From the NCBI GenBank assembly GCA_963819855.1, contig CAWFYC010000019.1, positions 1 through 64,000 of the forward strand: a stretch of DNA of 64,000 nt. The letters run 5' to 3'. The notes under the pieces are model-generated. The model made no database searches and had not been told where the DNA came from. It saw only the letters and a program-made list of their open reading frames with translations. This stretch comes from JAMXLO01 sp963819855. GTDB taxonomy: Bacteria > Pseudomonadota > Alphaproteobacteria > Acetobacterales > Acetobacteraceae. Numbering within the stretch: position 1 is the stretch's first letter; each line of letters begins with the position of its first letter. The translations under genes and the position numbers were made by a program. Of this stretch, positions 9,371 to 17,143 are shown piece after piece.

Positions 9371-10513
9371 ATGATCAAACGCTTCCACGTCCTCTACGTC
9401 GGCCAGATCGACCTCGACAACGTCGGCCTCGACGGCACCCCGGCCAACGATCGCCGCTACCCCAACTCCCGCCTCTCCGAGGTGTTCTTCACCACCCGCC
9501 ACATCGCCCAGGTGATGGACGATCTTGGCTATCACGCGCTGTGGACCGCCGAGCACCACTTCCAGCGCGAAGGTTACGAGTGCCTGCCCAACCTGATCCA
9601 GCTTGGGCTCTGGCTCGCCACCCAGACCAGGCGCCTGAAGTTCGGCTGCGCGTTCAACGTGCTGCCGATGTGGCATCCGATCCGGCTGGCCGAGGACTAC
9701 GCGATGGCCGACATCGTCACCGATGGCCGCGTCATCATGGGCGTCGGCCGCGGCTATCACAACCGCGAGGTGGAGACCTTCGGCGGCCCGCTGATCGACG
9801 CCGAAAAGAACCGTGAATACTTCGAGGAGCAGCTCCAGCTCATGCTCGCCTGCTTCAACCAGGAAGAATTCGCCTTCAAGGGTAAGTATTTCACCTGCCC
9901 GCCGGAAGTAGAGTATCGCGGCTACCAGCTCAAGGACATCACCATGGTGCCGCGGCCGAAGCACCTGCCGGTGGAGGTCTGGATGCCGGTCGCCTCCGGC
10001 AAGACCATCGATATGATGGCCAGGTATGGGCTGAAGGCGATGGTCACGCTGAACGGGGAAAAAATCCTGGATGACGTGGTGCGCGCCTATCAGGATGCGT
10101 ACGCGCGGCACGGGCAGACGAAGCAACTGGGCCAGGACATGATCTGGGGCACCGGCCTCTATCTCGCCGCCAGCCAGGAGGAGGCCATCCGCCGCGTCGA
10201 ACCCGCGCACGACGAACGCTACAAATGGTTCGCGCCGTTCGGTTTCGTGCGTTACGCGGACGAGCATGGCCGCACCTGGGGCACGCCCGGCGCACCCGCA
10301 AAGATCCCGTCACTGCGCGACGGGGTAGCGCAGAAGGCGTGGTTCTGTGGTCCGCCCGGCCAGGTGATCGATGGCATCAAGTCGATCGAGGCGAAGTATC
10401 CCGGCCTTGAGGACTACATGATCCACTGGGCCGAGGGCCTGTCGCCTGGCGAGTTCGAGGACCAGCTCCGTTGGTTCGCCCGCGATGTGATGCCGGCGTT
10501 CAGCGGTGGGTAG
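9371..10513 (+). CDS. LLM-class flavin-dependent oxidoreductase
   Basis: 380 aa, bacterial luciferase-like TIM barrel using reduced flavin to oxidise a small molecule. Seen: early FTTRHIAQVMDDLGY, WTAEHHF, the central GRVIMGVGRGYHNRE block typical of luciferase-like monooxygenases, and a C-terminal GPPGQVIDGI segment. Start ATG 9371 begins the conserved core; the frame extends back to 9275 but that part is not protein-like. No partner flavin reductase is adjacent, so the substrate cannot be inferred. Confidence 0.85.
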   Translation: MIKRFHVLYVGQIDLDNVGLDGTPANDRRYPNSRLSEVFFTTRHIAQVMDDLGYHALWTAEHHFQREGYECLPNLIQLGLWLATQTRRLKFGCAFNVLPMWHPIRLAEDYAMADIVTDGRVIMGVGRGYHNREVETFGGPLIDAEKNREYFEEQLQLMLACFNQEEFAFKGKYFTCPPEVEYRGYQLKDITMVPRPKHLPVEVWMPVASGKTIDMMARYGLKAMVTLNGEKILDDVVRAYQDAYARHGQTKQLGQDMIWGTGLYLAASQEEAIRRVEPAHDERYKWFAPFGFVRYADEHGRTWGTPGAPAKIPSLRDGVAQKAWFCGPPGQVIDGIKSIEAKYPGLEDYMIHWAEGLSPGEFEDQLRWFARDVMPAFSGG

Positions 10514-10524
10514 CGCCTCCGCGC

Positions 10525-11019
10525 CTATCCGATGTGGATCCGCGCGGCGGCATCAACGATATCGATCGCGGCAACCGGAAAGTCGGCTGCGGCAAAGGGC
10601 GACGTCGTTTCATGCAGCCTGGCCACCGTCGCGGATTTGGCTTGGTCCCAGACAGCCAGCCTCGCCGCAGCGACCGCAACCGCGTCGCGCCACAGCGAGT
10701 CCATGGCCAACCTCGATCGCATCGATGGGGTGATGCGCCGTGCAAAGGTAAGGTTCCAGGCGGTGACTTCGGCGATCCAACCTCGAACTGCCGGTGCATC
10801 GGGATCGGCCCGGAGCAGCAGCAGATGGCTCAGAATATTTCCTACCAGGCTCTCGACCGTATGGAATTCGCTTCGTCCGACGTCCTCGATCTCCTCGATG
10901 ACGTTGGTCAGATCGAGTTCATTGGGCAGGTCGTGCCGCAACGCGAGGCCGCGCAACGCCGCCGCCTGCCGTTCAGACCAAATCAGGATATCTTCGTCAT
11001 ACAGGCTGACGTCTGCCAT
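10525..11019 (-). CDS. DUF29 family protein
   Basis: 164 aa. The pattern LYDEDILIWSERQAAALR, DLTNVIEEIEDVGRSE and a long helical remainder (LLLLRADP) is characteristic of DUF29, a helical family common in alphaproteobacteria and cyanobacteria with no known function. No signal peptide. It converges with the luciferase-like gene, 11 bases apart, and shares its strand with dksA beyond. Confidence 0.85.
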   Translation of the reverse strand: MADVSLYDEDILIWSERQAAALRGLALRHDLPNELDLTNVIEEIEDVGRSEFHTVESLVGNILSHLLLLRADPDAPAVRGWIAEVTAWNLTFARRITPSMRSRLAMDSLWRDAVAVAAARLAVWDQAKSATVARLHETTSPFAAADFPVAAIDIVDAAARIHIG

Positions 11020-11075
11020 CGGCGCCTCCTCGGCACCAATCTGATGCTGGCTGGGTAAGGCTGCAACTGCCGCGC

Positions 11076-11492
11076 TCAGTCGTCGCGGTGTACCCGCTCC
11101 ATCCGCTCGTGGCGCTCCTGCGCCTCGATCGACAGCGTGGCGATGGGGCGGGCCTCCAGCCGGCGCAGGCCGATCGGCTCACCGGTTTCTTCGCAATACC
11201 CGTAGCTGCCGTTCTCGACCCGGATCAGCGCCTGGTCGATCTTGGAGATCAGTTTGCGCGCCCGGTCGCGGGTGCGCAGTTCCAGCGCCCGGTCGGTCTC
11301 GACGCTGGCGCGGTCGGTGATGTCGGCCTCGTGGATGCCGCCCTCGGACAGGCTGGCCAAGGTTCCATCCGCCTCCTTCAGCAGGTCGGTCCGCCAGCGC
11401 AGCAGCTTCTGGCGGAAGTACTCGAGCTGGATGGGGTTCATGAACTCCTCGGCCTCGCTCGGCCGGTAGTCGGGGGGTAGCGTGATCATCAT
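11076..11492 (-). CDS. dksA: RNA polymerase-binding transcription factor DksA
   Basis: 138 aa. DksA binds the RNA polymerase secondary channel and, with ppGpp, adjusts rRNA and amino-acid promoters. Seen: the N-terminal FMNPIQLEYFRQKLLRW helix, the coiled-coil region with DRASVETDRALELRTRDR, and the C-terminal NGSYGYCEETGEPIGLRRL globular part. Only one of the four classical zinc-finger cysteines is present, as in alphaproteobacterial DksA forms that do not need zinc. It lies next to the flagellar fliX-flgI region. Confidence 0.92.
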   Translation of the reverse strand: MMITLPPDYRPSEAEEFMNPIQLEYFRQKLLRWRTDLLKEADGTLASLSEGGIHEADITDRASVETDRALELRTRDRARKLISKIDQALIRVENGSYGYCEETGEPIGLRRLEARPIATLSIEAQERHERMERVHRDD

Positions 11493-11669
11493 GGCGCGCC
11501 GGTCCTGCCTTTCGTCTCGCTGCGCTCCCGCTTTGGGCGTGTCGGAAGCCGCGGAACCCCCCGGCCCGTCTGGATCGCAATTGCGCGGGCTTATAGCGAT
11601 GGCCGATAGCTACGCCAAGGGTGCGTGAACAAGGTTCAACAAGCTGACACGCAACAATTTTGCTGGCGC

Positions 11670-12071
11670 TCAGACTTGGCGGCGCGCCAACTCCACCCGC
11701 ACCCGCACCATAATGGCCGACACCATGGCGGCCAGCCGCCGATCGGTCGCACTTGGCACCGTCGCCGCCAGCGCCGCCAGATGCTGCAACGCGGTCCCGT
11801 CGTCGTCGCCCACCAGCAGCCGCCGTTGCAGCAAGGACAGAGCGGCGAGCATGTCGTGGCCGTGCCGGCGCGCCTCGCGGTCCTCCACGGTCTCGCCGCC
11901 CAGCTCCTGCAATGTCAGCATGCTGCTGAGTGAGGTCGCCTGCGGCGCAGCGGCCGCCATTGCCTCGCCGGTGCCGGCCGGCTCCAGCGGAACGGTGAAC
12001 CCAGCCCTCGCTGGTGCCCGGCCCGCGACCCGCGGAGAGGTCGGCCAGCCAATGCCTTCGATCCCCGTCAT
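11670..12071 (-). CDS. fliX: flagellar assembly regulator FliX
   Basis: 133 aa, helical and alanine-rich, with SMLTLQELGG and RRHGHDMLAALSLLQRRLL, the core of FliX. In Caulobacter FliX couples early flagellar assembly to the sigma-54 activator FlbD. The context fits: it is divergent from flgI, whose promoter is sigma-54 type. ATG 12071 is chosen over the longer frame to 12158 because it starts a plausible N-terminus and leaves room for the divergent promoter. Confidence 0.82.
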   Translation of the reverse strand: MTGIEGIGWPTSPRVAGRAPARAGFTVPLEPAGTGEAMAAAAPQATSLSSMLTLQELGGETVEDREARRHGHDMLAALSLLQRRLLVGDDDGTALQHLAALAATVPSATDRRLAAMVSAIMVRVRVELARRQV

Positions 12072-12152
12072 GCACCCGGCTCCTTGTGCTCGCCCGGCAA
12101 ATCGTGCCGTGACGCTACCGCGCGGACCCGGCTCGCTACGCCGGTTTTGCGC

Positions 12153-12167
12153 TGGCACGGGATTTGC
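12153..12167 (+). promoter_or_regulatory. sigma-54 (-24/-12) promoter of flgI
   Basis: TGGCACG, 4 bases, TTGC: matches the sigma-54 consensus TGGCACG-N4-TTGC. Transcription should begin about 12 bases beyond the GC, near 12179, which rules out the TTG at 12164 as translation start. In the fliX-flgI gap it makes flgI a sigma-54 flagellar gene. Confidence 0.85.
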
Positions 12168-12226
12168 CCGTTCCTTTGCCAGATTGGCGCAAATTCCTTT
12201 CGCACCTGCTACCGCCGAGGCCCGTC

Positions 12227-13328
12227 TTGATCCGTTTCCTTCGCCTGCTGACCCTGCTCCTCTCCGTTGCGACCGCGCTGCCGGCCGGGGCCCAGGTCCG
12301 TATCAAGGACATCGCCGACGTGGAAGGCGTCCGCGAAAACCAGTTGGTCGGCTACGGCCTCGTGGTCGGCCTGAACAACACCGGCGACAAACTCGACACC
12401 GCCGTGTTCACGCGCGAATCCCTGGTCGGGATGCTGGAGCGCCTCGGCGTGAACACCCGCGACCAGGTCACCAAGCTCGAGACCAAGAACGTCGCCGCCG
12501 TCATGGTCACTGCCGAGCTGCCAGCATTCGCCCGCAGCGGCAGCCGGATCGACGTCGCCGTCTCCGCGCTGGGAGACGCCACCAACCTGACGGGCGGCAC
12601 GCTGCTGGTCACCCCGCTGCTCGCTGCCGACGGCGAGGTCTACGCGGTGGCCCAGGGTGCGCTCGCCACCGGCGCCATCAAGGCGCAGGGCGCTGCCACA
12701 TCGGTGACCCGCGGCGTGCCCACCTCGGGGCGCATCGCCAACGGGGGGACGGTGGAGCGCGAGGTAGCGTTCCGGCTCGACAAGGCCAACGGGCTGCGCC
12801 TTGGGCTGCGCAATCCCGACCTTACCACCGCGCGGCGTATCGCCACCGCGATCAACAAGGTGCTGGGCCCGGTCGCCAAAGCGACCGATCCGCGCACCGT
12901 GGCGCTCGATTTCGCCAACCACGATCTGATCGAGGGGTTGGGGGCGATCGAGGACCTGCGCATCGAACCCGATACCCGCGCGGTCGTGGTGATCGAGGAG
13001 TCGAGCGGCACCATCGTGATGGGCGCCAATGTCCGGATCAGCACAGTGGCGATCGCCCAGGGCAACCTGACCATCCGTGTCACTGAGACGCCGGAAGTCA
13101 GCCAGCCGGCGCCGTTCTCCAACGGCGTCACAACCGTCGTGCCGCGCACCCAGGTCCAGGTGGACGATCAGCACGACCGCAAGCTGGGCATCGTGCCGGG
13201 CAGCGTGACCTTGCGCGACCTGGTGGCGAGTCTGAACGCACTGGGCGTCGGACCGCGCGACCTGATCAGCATCCTGCAGATGATCAAGGTTGCCGGCTCG
13301 CTTGCAGGCCGACCTGGAGGTACGCTGA
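12227..13328 (+). CDS. flgI: flagellar P-ring protein FlgI (one apparent +1 shift near its end)
   Basis: Periplasmic protein that polymerises into the P-ring bushing around the rod. After a signal peptide (LLTLLLSVATALPAGAQ) it has the family blocks VRIKDIADVEG, LVGYGLVVGLNNTGD, KNVAAVMVTAELP and DLISILQ. TTG 12227 is chosen because it lies after the predicted transcription start, has GAGG upstream and puts the signal peptide at the N-terminus. As read, the frame runs on into the next gene (to 13615). Dropping one base in cttg at 13301-13304 restores the normal FlgI ending (QADLEVR) and a TGA at 13326-13328 that overlaps the next ATG. The FlgI-FlgJ fusion is therefore probably artificial. Confidence 0.88.
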
Positions 13329-13615
13329 TGTCCGCACAGATCCTGCCGGCCGTCAGCACGCTGCCGCCGATGCAGACGGCGAAACTCTGGCAGGCGGCGC
13401 ACGATTTCGAGGCGATGGCGATCGGCCAGTTGCTGCAACCGATGTTTCAGACGGTCGATACCGCGCATTCCGCATTTGGCGGCGGCGAGGCGGAGGCTAC
13501 CTGGCGGCCGATGCTGGTCGATGCGATCGGCAAGCAGATGGCGGCGCACGGCGGAATTGGCCTCGCCGTCCCGGTGTTCAACGCAATGCTGCGCGCACAG
13601 GAGCAGGCAAAATGA
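13328..13615 (+). CDS. flgJ: FlgJ-type rod-binding protein (no muramidase domain)
   Basis: 95 aa. LWQAAHDFEAMAIGQLLQPMF and the GGGEAEATWRPMLVDAIGKQMA block match the rod-binding domain found at the N-terminus of FlgJ; alphaproteobacteria usually have this domain alone (CheL/FlgJ-like). It helps rod assembly through the peptidoglycan layer. ATG 13328 overlaps the repaired FlgI stop (TGATG), and its own stop overlaps the next gene (ATGA), so all three are coupled. Confidence 0.82.
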   Translation: MSAQILPAVSTLPPMQTAKLWQAAHDFEAMAIGQLLQPMFQTVDTAHSAFGGGEAEATWRPMLVDAIGKQMAAHGGIGLAVPVFNAMLRAQEQAK

Positions 13616-13974
13616 GCGATGACATGGTGACGGCTGGCAACATGCTGGCGGATGTGCTGACGGTGGAGAATGCGGCGCTTTCCGTGCTCGACCTGCCGCT
13701 TGCCGGCGCGATGCTCGCCCGCAAGCAGCGCGCCCTTGCGGATCTGGCCGCCATGCAGGTGACACCCGCATCGCACGACGCTGCCGAACGCATGGCACGA
13801 CGGCTGCGGGCGCTCGCAGTCGAGAACAAGCGCCTGCTGGAACGTGCGATCGCCGCACAGAGCCGGGTGATCGGCGTGATCGCGCGTGCCGCGACCGCGA
13901 CCACGGCCCCAACCGGGTATGGCCCGGCGCGTGCGCCGCGACCGGCTGCGTTCGCGCTTTCCGCGAAAGCCTGA
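13612..13974 (+). CDS. FlgN-like flagellar protein
   Basis: 120 aa, helical, with an N-terminal half rich in leucine heptads (MLADVLTVENAALSVLDLPLA, RKQRALADLAAM) and ENKRLLERAIAAQ, the helical-bundle pattern of FlgN-type chaperones that hold hook-associated proteins before export. Assignment rests on shape and position as third gene of the flgI operon; sequence identity is not strong. The C-terminus is Pro/Ala-rich and likely disordered. Confidence 0.6.
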   Translation: MSDDMVTAGNMLADVLTVENAALSVLDLPLAGAMLARKQRALADLAAMQVTPASHDAAERMARRLRALAVENKRLLERAIAAQSRVIGVIARAATATTAPTGYGPARAPRPAAFALSAKA

Positions 13975-13986
13975 TACTGCGGGTGT

Positions 13987-14748
13987 ATGACCGCGCTGGC
14001 CCCGGACACATGGCGCCGACTGCTGCGTCGCGCCCCGACCGACGCCGCCCTGTCGCCACTTTATAGCCCACTGCTCGCCTCCCCGACCGCCCCAGACGGC
14101 TGCTACGTCCTGGGCCGTATTGCCCAGTCGCTCGATGGCCGCATCGCGACCGCGAGCGGCGCCTCGCATTGGATCAGCGGGCGGCACGACATCGTCCACA
14201 TGCATCGCCTGCGCGCGTTGTTCGATGCGCTGGTGATCGGCGCCGGCACCGTCCGCGCAGACGATCCACAACTGACCACGCGCGAGGTCGAGGGGCCGTC
14301 ACCTGTGCGTGTGGTGCTCGACACCAACCGCAGGCTGCACGCGGACTACCGCGTGTTCCGCGGGGGGCCGAAGACACTGCTGCTCTGCGCCACCGATGCC
14401 GGCGGTACCGAGCGCGTCGGTCATGCGCCGGTGCTGCGCCTGCCGCGCGCCGGCGCGGGGTTGGATATCGCCGCTGTGCTCGCCGTGCTTGCCGAGCGCG
14501 GACTGCGCCGTGTGTACGTCGAAGGTGGGGGCATCACCGTGTCACGCTTTCTCGCCGCCGGTGCGCTTGACCGGCTGCACGTCACCATCGCGCCGCTGCT
14601 GATCGGCTCCGGCATTCCCGCGTTCACTCTGGCCGAAACGGCAACACTGTCCGACGTGCTGCGGTTCGCCTGGTCGGTACATCGGTTGGGTGATGACCTG
14701 CTGGTCGATATCCCACTGTCGCGCGCACCCCCCGATACGCCCGCATGA
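13987..14748 (+). CDS. RibD C-terminal / dihydrofolate-reductase-like protein
   Basis: 253 aa. Reduces a pyrimidine or pterin-type substrate with NAD(P)H by homology to the RibD reductase domain. Seen: QSLDGRIATASGASHWISG, ALVIGAGTVRADDPQLTTR, PVRVVLDTNRR, and VEGGGITVSRFL, the standard RibD-C blocks; no deaminase domain is present. The stop overlaps the next start (ATGA), and four further genes follow with overlaps, so it belongs to one operon with PTPS-, MDR-, glycosyltransferase- and methyltransferase-like proteins. A role in making a reduced pterin is inference. Confidence 0.8.
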   Translation: MTALAPDTWRRLLRRAPTDAALSPLYSPLLASPTAPDGCYVLGRIAQSLDGRIATASGASHWISGRHDIVHMHRLRALFDALVIGAGTVRADDPQLTTREVEGPSPVRVVLDTNRRLHADYRVFRGGPKTLLLCATDAGGTERVGHAPVLRLPRAGAGLDIAAVLAVLAERGLRRVYVEGGGITVSRFLAAGALDRLHVTIAPLLIGSGIPAFTLAETATLSDVLRFAWSVHRLGDDLLVDIPLSRAPPDTPA

Positions 14749-15704
14749 CCGAGGCACGCGCCTTCTGGACCGTCGCTGCGGGGCGCGGCGAGATTCGCGT
14801 CGAGACGGTCTCGGACCCCGGCCACGACGAAAAGCCCGTGCTGGTCCGCACCCTCGTCAGCGGGGTATCGCGCGGCACCGAGGCGCTGGTGTTCGCCGGC
14901 CGTGTTCCGAGGAGCCAGCACCAGGCGATGCGCGCGCCGCTGATGGGTGGCGAATTCCCATTCCCGGTGAAGTATGGCTACAGCGCGGTCGGCCGCACGC
15001 CCGATGGGCGACGCGTCTTCGTGCTACATCCGCACCAGGATTTTTTCCGCGCTCCCGCCGCGATGTGCATACCGCTGCCTGAGGCCGTTCCGACGCGGCG
15101 CGCAGTGTTGGCTGCCAACATGGAGACGGCGCTCAATCTGACATGGGATGCGGCCCCGCTGGCTGGCGAGCGCATGCTGGTAATCGGCGCCGGCGTGGTT
15201 GGACTGCTGGCCGCATCGCTGCTGGCACGCAGTCCGGGTGCGCAGGTGACGGTGGTCGACATCGATCTTACGCGCGAAGCTTTGGCGCGGCGGTTCGGCT
15301 GCGGCTTCGCCACGCCGGACAAGGCGCCGCCAGATCAGGAACTGATCGTACATGCCTCGGCCAGCGAAGCTGGCCTGCGCCTCGCCCTGGACCGTGCCGC
15401 GTTCGAAGCGCGCATCGTCGAAGCAAGCTGGTACGGCGACCAAGCGCCAGCAGTACCACTCGGCGAAGCATTTCACGCACGACGTTTGCGCCTGACCGCC
15501 AGCCAGGTCGGTGCGGTAGCGCCGGCCATGCGCGGTCGGCGCAGCCATGCCGAGCGGCTGGCACTCGCGCTCGCGCTGCTCGCCGATGCGCGATACGACG
15601 CGTTGCTGGACGGCCCGACGCGATTCGAGGATATGCCGGAGGCGATGCCGCGCATCCTCGCGCCAGGTGGCCTGTGCCATGTCATCACCTATGGGAACGA
15701 GTGA
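14745..15704 (+). CDS. MDR-family (zinc alcohol dehydrogenase-like) oxidoreductase
   Basis: 319 aa. Medium-chain dehydrogenase/reductase: N-terminal substrate lobe with SGVSRGTEALVFAG, then a Rossmann nucleotide-binding motif VIGAGVVGLLAASLLA. The structural zinc cysteines are absent and the usual catalytic Cys-His-Glu set is not obvious, so it may be a zinc-independent member. Position between a RibD-type reductase and a PTPS homologue, overlapping the former by 4 bases and abutting the latter, suggests a redox step on the same metabolite. Confidence 0.78.
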   Translation: MTEARAFWTVAAGRGEIRVETVSDPGHDEKPVLVRTLVSGVSRGTEALVFAGRVPRSQHQAMRAPLMGGEFPFPVKYGYSAVGRTPDGRRVFVLHPHQDFFRAPAAMCIPLPEAVPTRRAVLAANMETALNLTWDAAPLAGERMLVIGAGVVGLLAASLLARSPGAQVTVVDIDLTREALARRFGCGFATPDKAPPDQELIVHASASEAGLRLALDRAAFEARIVEASWYGDQAPAVPLGEAFHARRLRLTASQVGAVAPAMRGRRSHAERLALALALLADARYDALLDGPTRFEDMPEAMPRILAPGGLCHVITYGNE

Positions 15705-16106
15705 ATGTTCACCCTGACCGTCTGCGACCACATCATGATTGCCCACAGTTTCCGCGGCGAGGAGTTCGGCCCTGCGCAGAAACTGCACGGCGCCACCTTC
15801 GCGGTGGAGGCGGAGTTCCGTGCTGAAAAACTCGGGCACCTGCAGATCCTGGTCGATATCGGCCTGGCGAAGGTGGAACTGCGCCGGGTGCTCGATACGC
15901 TCGACTACAGCAACCTCGACGACAACCCGACGTTCGCTGGCATCAACACGACGACGGAGTACGTGGCGTTCCATATCCATGGCCTGCTCGCGGCCGCGTG
16001 TCGCGACGGACGTCTCGGCGATGGCGGCCGTACGATGACCGGCCTCAAGGTGCTGGTGCGCGAGAGCCCGAATGCCTGGGCTGCCTATGAGGCGGCGATC
16101 GCTTGA
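15705..16106 (+). CDS. divergent 6-pyruvoyl/6-carboxy-tetrahydropterin synthase homologue
   Basis: 133 aa T-fold protein. AHSF, KLHGATF, a VDIGLAK turn and a TTTEYVAFHI stretch align with PTPS/QueD. Key residues differ: the HGH zinc pair reads HGA, no cysteine precedes it, and the LDH motif reads LDY, so two classical catalytic residues and one zinc ligand are missing. It may carry out another pterin conversion. It starts directly at the MDR gene stop and ends one base into the glycosyltransferase ATG. Queuosine synthesis is unlikely because no queC, queE or queF is nearby. Confidence 0.78.
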   Translation: MFTLTVCDHIMIAHSFRGEEFGPAQKLHGATFAVEAEFRAEKLGHLQILVDIGLAKVELRRVLDTLDYSNLDDNPTFAGINTTTEYVAFHIHGLLAAACRDGRLGDGGRTMTGLKVLVRESPNAWAAYEAAIA

Positions 16107-17143
16107 TGCATGTCTCGTTGCTCGTGCCGGCGCCGTTCGAGGCAGTGTCCGGCGGCTATGAATATGACCGCCGCATGGTCGCCGGCCTGCGCGACGCAGG
16201 CCACACCGTGCGTGTTGTGGAACTCGCGGGCGCGCATCCACTGGCGGACGCGGCAGCGCGTGACGCCGCGCGCGCGGCATTGGACAGCAACACCGATGAC
16301 TCGCTGCCGCTCATCGATGGTCTCGCATTGCCTGCCTTCGTCGGGCTGGACGATGCACTGACGGCGCGCGGTGCGGTCGGTCTGATTCATCATCCGACGT
16401 CGCTCGAGACCGGCTTCAGCGAGACCGAGCGCACTGCATTGCTGGGCATCGAGAAGCGTCTGCTGCCTCGGCTGGCCCGTATCATCGTGACCAGTGATTC
16501 GACCGCCGACCGGTTCGTCGCCGATTTCGGCGTGCCTCGCGAGCGGATCACGGTGGTAATACCCGGCACGGATGACGCGCCGCGCAGTCCGGGATCCGGT
16601 GGGCCGACCAGCCGCATCCTCTCGATCGGCACATTGGTGCCGCGCAAGGGACACGACGTGCTGTTGCGCGCGCTGGCCCGGCTGTTCGATCTCGACTGGC
16701 AACTCACCATTGTGGGATCGCCGGATCGCGATCCAGTTCATGCCCGCATGCTCGCGGCAATGGCCGAGGAGCTGGGCATTGCACGGCGCGTGCGCTTCGC
16801 CGGCGAGGTGACCGGTGCCACGATCGATGCACTGTGGCGCGAGGCCGACCTGTTCGCGCTTGCGACGCATTGGGAAGGCTACGGCATGGCGATCGCTGAA
16901 GCGCTGAAGCGCGGTGTGCCAGTGGCGGTCAGCGCCGGTGGTGCGGCGGGCAATCTGGTGACGCCGGAATCGGGTGTGGTAATTCCGGTGGGCGATCACA
17001 ACAATCTGTCCAAGGCGCTGCGCCGGATGATCTTCGGCACAGGTTTACGTCGCGAGATGGCGGAAGCGGCGTGGCAGGTGGGTCAGACGCTGCCGAGCTG
17101 GTCGACGCAGGTGCGGGAATTCGCCCAGGCCCTGACGGGGTGA
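16106..17143 (+). CDS. glycosyltransferase family 4 (GT-B)
   Basis: 345 aa. Retaining GT-B glycosyltransferase: N-terminal AGLRDAGHTVRVVEL, central SIGTLVPRKGHDVLLRAL, LTIVGS, RVRFAGEV, and the donor-binding THWEGYGMAIAEALKRG with the conserved EGYGM...E glutamate. Cytosolic, no membrane segment. ATG 16106 has an upstream TTG alternative at 16103. In this operon it may attach a sugar to the pterin-like product; a cell-surface role is the alternative. Confidence 0.85.
   Translation: MHVSLLVPAPFEAVSGGYEYDRRMVAGLRDAGHTVRVVELAGAHPLADAAARDAARAALDSNTDDSLPLIDGLALPAFVGLDDALTARGAVGLIHHPTSLETGFSETERTALLGIEKRLLPRLARIIVTSDSTADRFVADFGVPRERITVVIPGTDDAPRSPGSGGPTSRILSIGTLVPRKGHDVLLRALARLFDLDWQLTIVGSPDRDPVHARMLAAMAEELGIARRVRFAGEVTGATIDALWREADLFALATHWEGYGMAIAEALKRGVPVAVSAGGAAGNLVTPESGVVIPVGDHNNLSKALRRMIFGTGLRREMAEAAWQVGQTLPSWSTQVREFAQALTG

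Noticed and set aside
12164..12226. TTG 12164 as start of FlgI
   Set aside because: It lies inside the sigma-54 promoter, before the expected transcript start.
15024..16280. 418-codon minus-strand frame
   Set aside because: Antisense of the MDR and PTPS genes, no protein-like features.
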